From: Paraglaciecola sp. L1A13
GTDB lineage: Bacteria > Pseudomonadota > Gammaproteobacteria > Enterobacterales > Alteromonadaceae
Direction: 5' to 3'
DNA length: 64,000 nucleotides
NCBI RefSeq assembly: GCF_009796745.1
Contig: NZ_CP047024.1
Coordinates: forward strand, 3,286,001 to 3,350,000
The notes below the pieces were generated by a model that worked only from the letters and a program-made list of their open reading frames with translations, was not told the DNA's origin and did no database searches. Below, piece after piece: positions 63,306 through 64,000 of the stretch (the first letter of the stretch is position 1; every line of letters starts with the position of its first letter). A program made the translations under genes and the position numbers.

Positions 63306-64000
63306 ATGAAAAGAATTCAACTGGCGGCTATTCCACTACTAAGCGCAACGTTGTTTGCCTGTGGCGTGAATAACGACAAAGATAATACATACAATGCACA
63401 AAGTGACTTTACGCGTGCGTATCAAAGCATTACTGATGCGACGCTAAAAGCACATACAAAAACACTTTCATCCGATGAATTTGAAGGGCGTTCGCCAACA
63501 TCAAAAGGCGAAAAAATCACCCTGGATTATTTAATTAGCAATTTTAAACAGATGGGTTATGAACCCGGTAATGGCGACAGCTATTTGCAAGCAGTCAATT
63601 TACTTGAGATGACCGCTTCACCTGCTATGACCATGACCATAGGTAATAACACCTTCGAATACAAAAAAGGCATGATCGCATCCACTAAGCGTGAAAAAAC
63701 GCAGGTAAACGTAAACGATTCCGATGTGATATTCGTTGGTTTTGGCGTCAATGCTCCAGAGTACGACTGGAATGACTACGCTGGGCTCGACGTTAAAGGC
63801 AAAACAGTCGTAATTTTGGTTAATGATCCCGGCTTTGAAAATCCTGACAGTGGTAAATTTCAAGGCAAGACCATGACGTATTATGGCCGCTGGACATACA
63901 AATACGAGGAAGCCAGTCGCCAAGGTGCAGCTGCAGCAATCATTGTTCACGAAACTGCGCCCGCATCATACGGTTGGTCTGTGGTTGCCAATAGTTGGAG
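63306..64000 (+). CDS. M28-family metallopeptidase lipoprotein, N-terminal part (runs off window)
   Basis: Open from ATG 63306 (AGGTGA upstream) to the right edge, 231 residues visible. The lipoprotein signal ends LFAC at Cys19. Then come SDEFEGRSPTSKGEKITLDYLISNFKQMGYEP, the standard N-terminal part of M28 aminopeptidases, and a PA-like insert (VIFVGFGVNAPEYDWNDYAGLDVKGKTVVILVNDPGF). The zinc-binding residues lie beyond the window. Probably cleaves peptides in the periplasm or at the outer membrane. Confidence 0.9.
   Translation, partial: MKRIQLAAIPLLSATLFACGVNNDKDNTYNAQSDFTRAYQSITDATLKAHTKTLSSDEFEGRSPTSKGEKITLDYLISNFKQMGYEPGNGDSYLQAVNLLEMTASPAMTMTIGNNTFEYKKGMIASTKREKTQVNVNDSDVIFVGFGVNAPEYDWNDYAGLDVKGKTVVILVNDPGFENPDSGKFQGKTMTYYGRWTYKYEEASRQGAAAAIIVHETAPASYGWSVVANSW

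Overview
The window reads as chromosomal DNA of a marine gammaproteobacterium of the order Alteromonadales, probably an Alteromonas/Glaciecola/Paraglaciecola relative. This is judged from gene order (ruvCAB-ybgC-tolQRAB-pal-cpoB followed by tRNA-Lys; folX-yfcH; ybbA/ybbP divergent from tesA; gltX beside tRNA-Ala and tRNA-Glu), the complete LiuR-controlled leucine-degradation cluster, a large TonB-dependent receptor and moderate-to-low GC. No database search was possible, so the genus is an inference.

Layout. 1-0.6 kb: decayed DNA with a histidine-kinase relic. 0.6-6.2 kb: an M50 membrane protease, a small unknown protein and a three-gene minus-strand operon (secreted protein, two-segment membrane protein, trypsin-like protease) of unknown function. 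6.7-9.3 kb: a TonB-dependent receptor, then about 1.2 kb with no convincing gene. 10.5-23.5 kb: housekeeping and envelope genes (DUF2059 protein, topoisomerase IB, AI-2E transporter family, folX, yfcH, ybbP/ybbA/tesA, a 54-residue gene, dusC, DUF1289, a DUF898 plus M48 peptidase pair, a small unknown protein). 23.6-28.1 kb: a tRNA-rich zone holding a tRNA-Ala/3x tRNA-Glu operon built of 399-bp tandem units, gltX, two intact tRNA-Val genes, one broken tRNA-Val and an array of six 3'-half tRNA-Val remnants. 28.3-32.2 kb: a TPR response regulator without its phospho-acceptor Asp, and a kynureninase/formamidase-like pair. 32.3-40.8 kb: thiolase plus liuRABCDE. 40.8-47.6 kb: mixed genes including glgC, a truncated MFS transporter, an HDOD protein and two tRNA-Lys genes. 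47.8-56 kb: cpoB-pal-tolBARQ-ybgC, an sRNA-like locus, ruvBAC. 56-64 kb: nudB, aspS, a DUF72 protein, a NatAB-type ABC exporter, a Yip1-family protein, an unknown protein and the start of an M28 peptidase.

How the genes work together. liuA-liuE form the leucine/isovalerate path: isovaleryl-CoA dehydrogenase, methylcrotonyl-CoA carboxylase, methylglutaconyl-CoA hydratase and HMG-CoA lyase give acetyl-CoA plus acetoacetate, and the divergent thiolase can split acetoacetyl-CoA. The MerR-type LiuR has a perfect palindrome upstream and a second similar site before the thiolase. The kynurenine pair would turn formylkynurenine into anthranilate. The Tol-Pal genes form the envelope constriction and integrity machine, and RuvABC resolves Holliday junctions.

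The most unusual items are the tRNA-Val remnant array, the hairpin chains inside the tRNA-Glu spacers with a 29-base block conserved in every spacer of that operon, a promoter/terminator-bounded sRNA candidate between ruvB and ybgC, the degenerate response regulator, a likely CTG start for nudB, and the uncharacterised three-gene protease operon.
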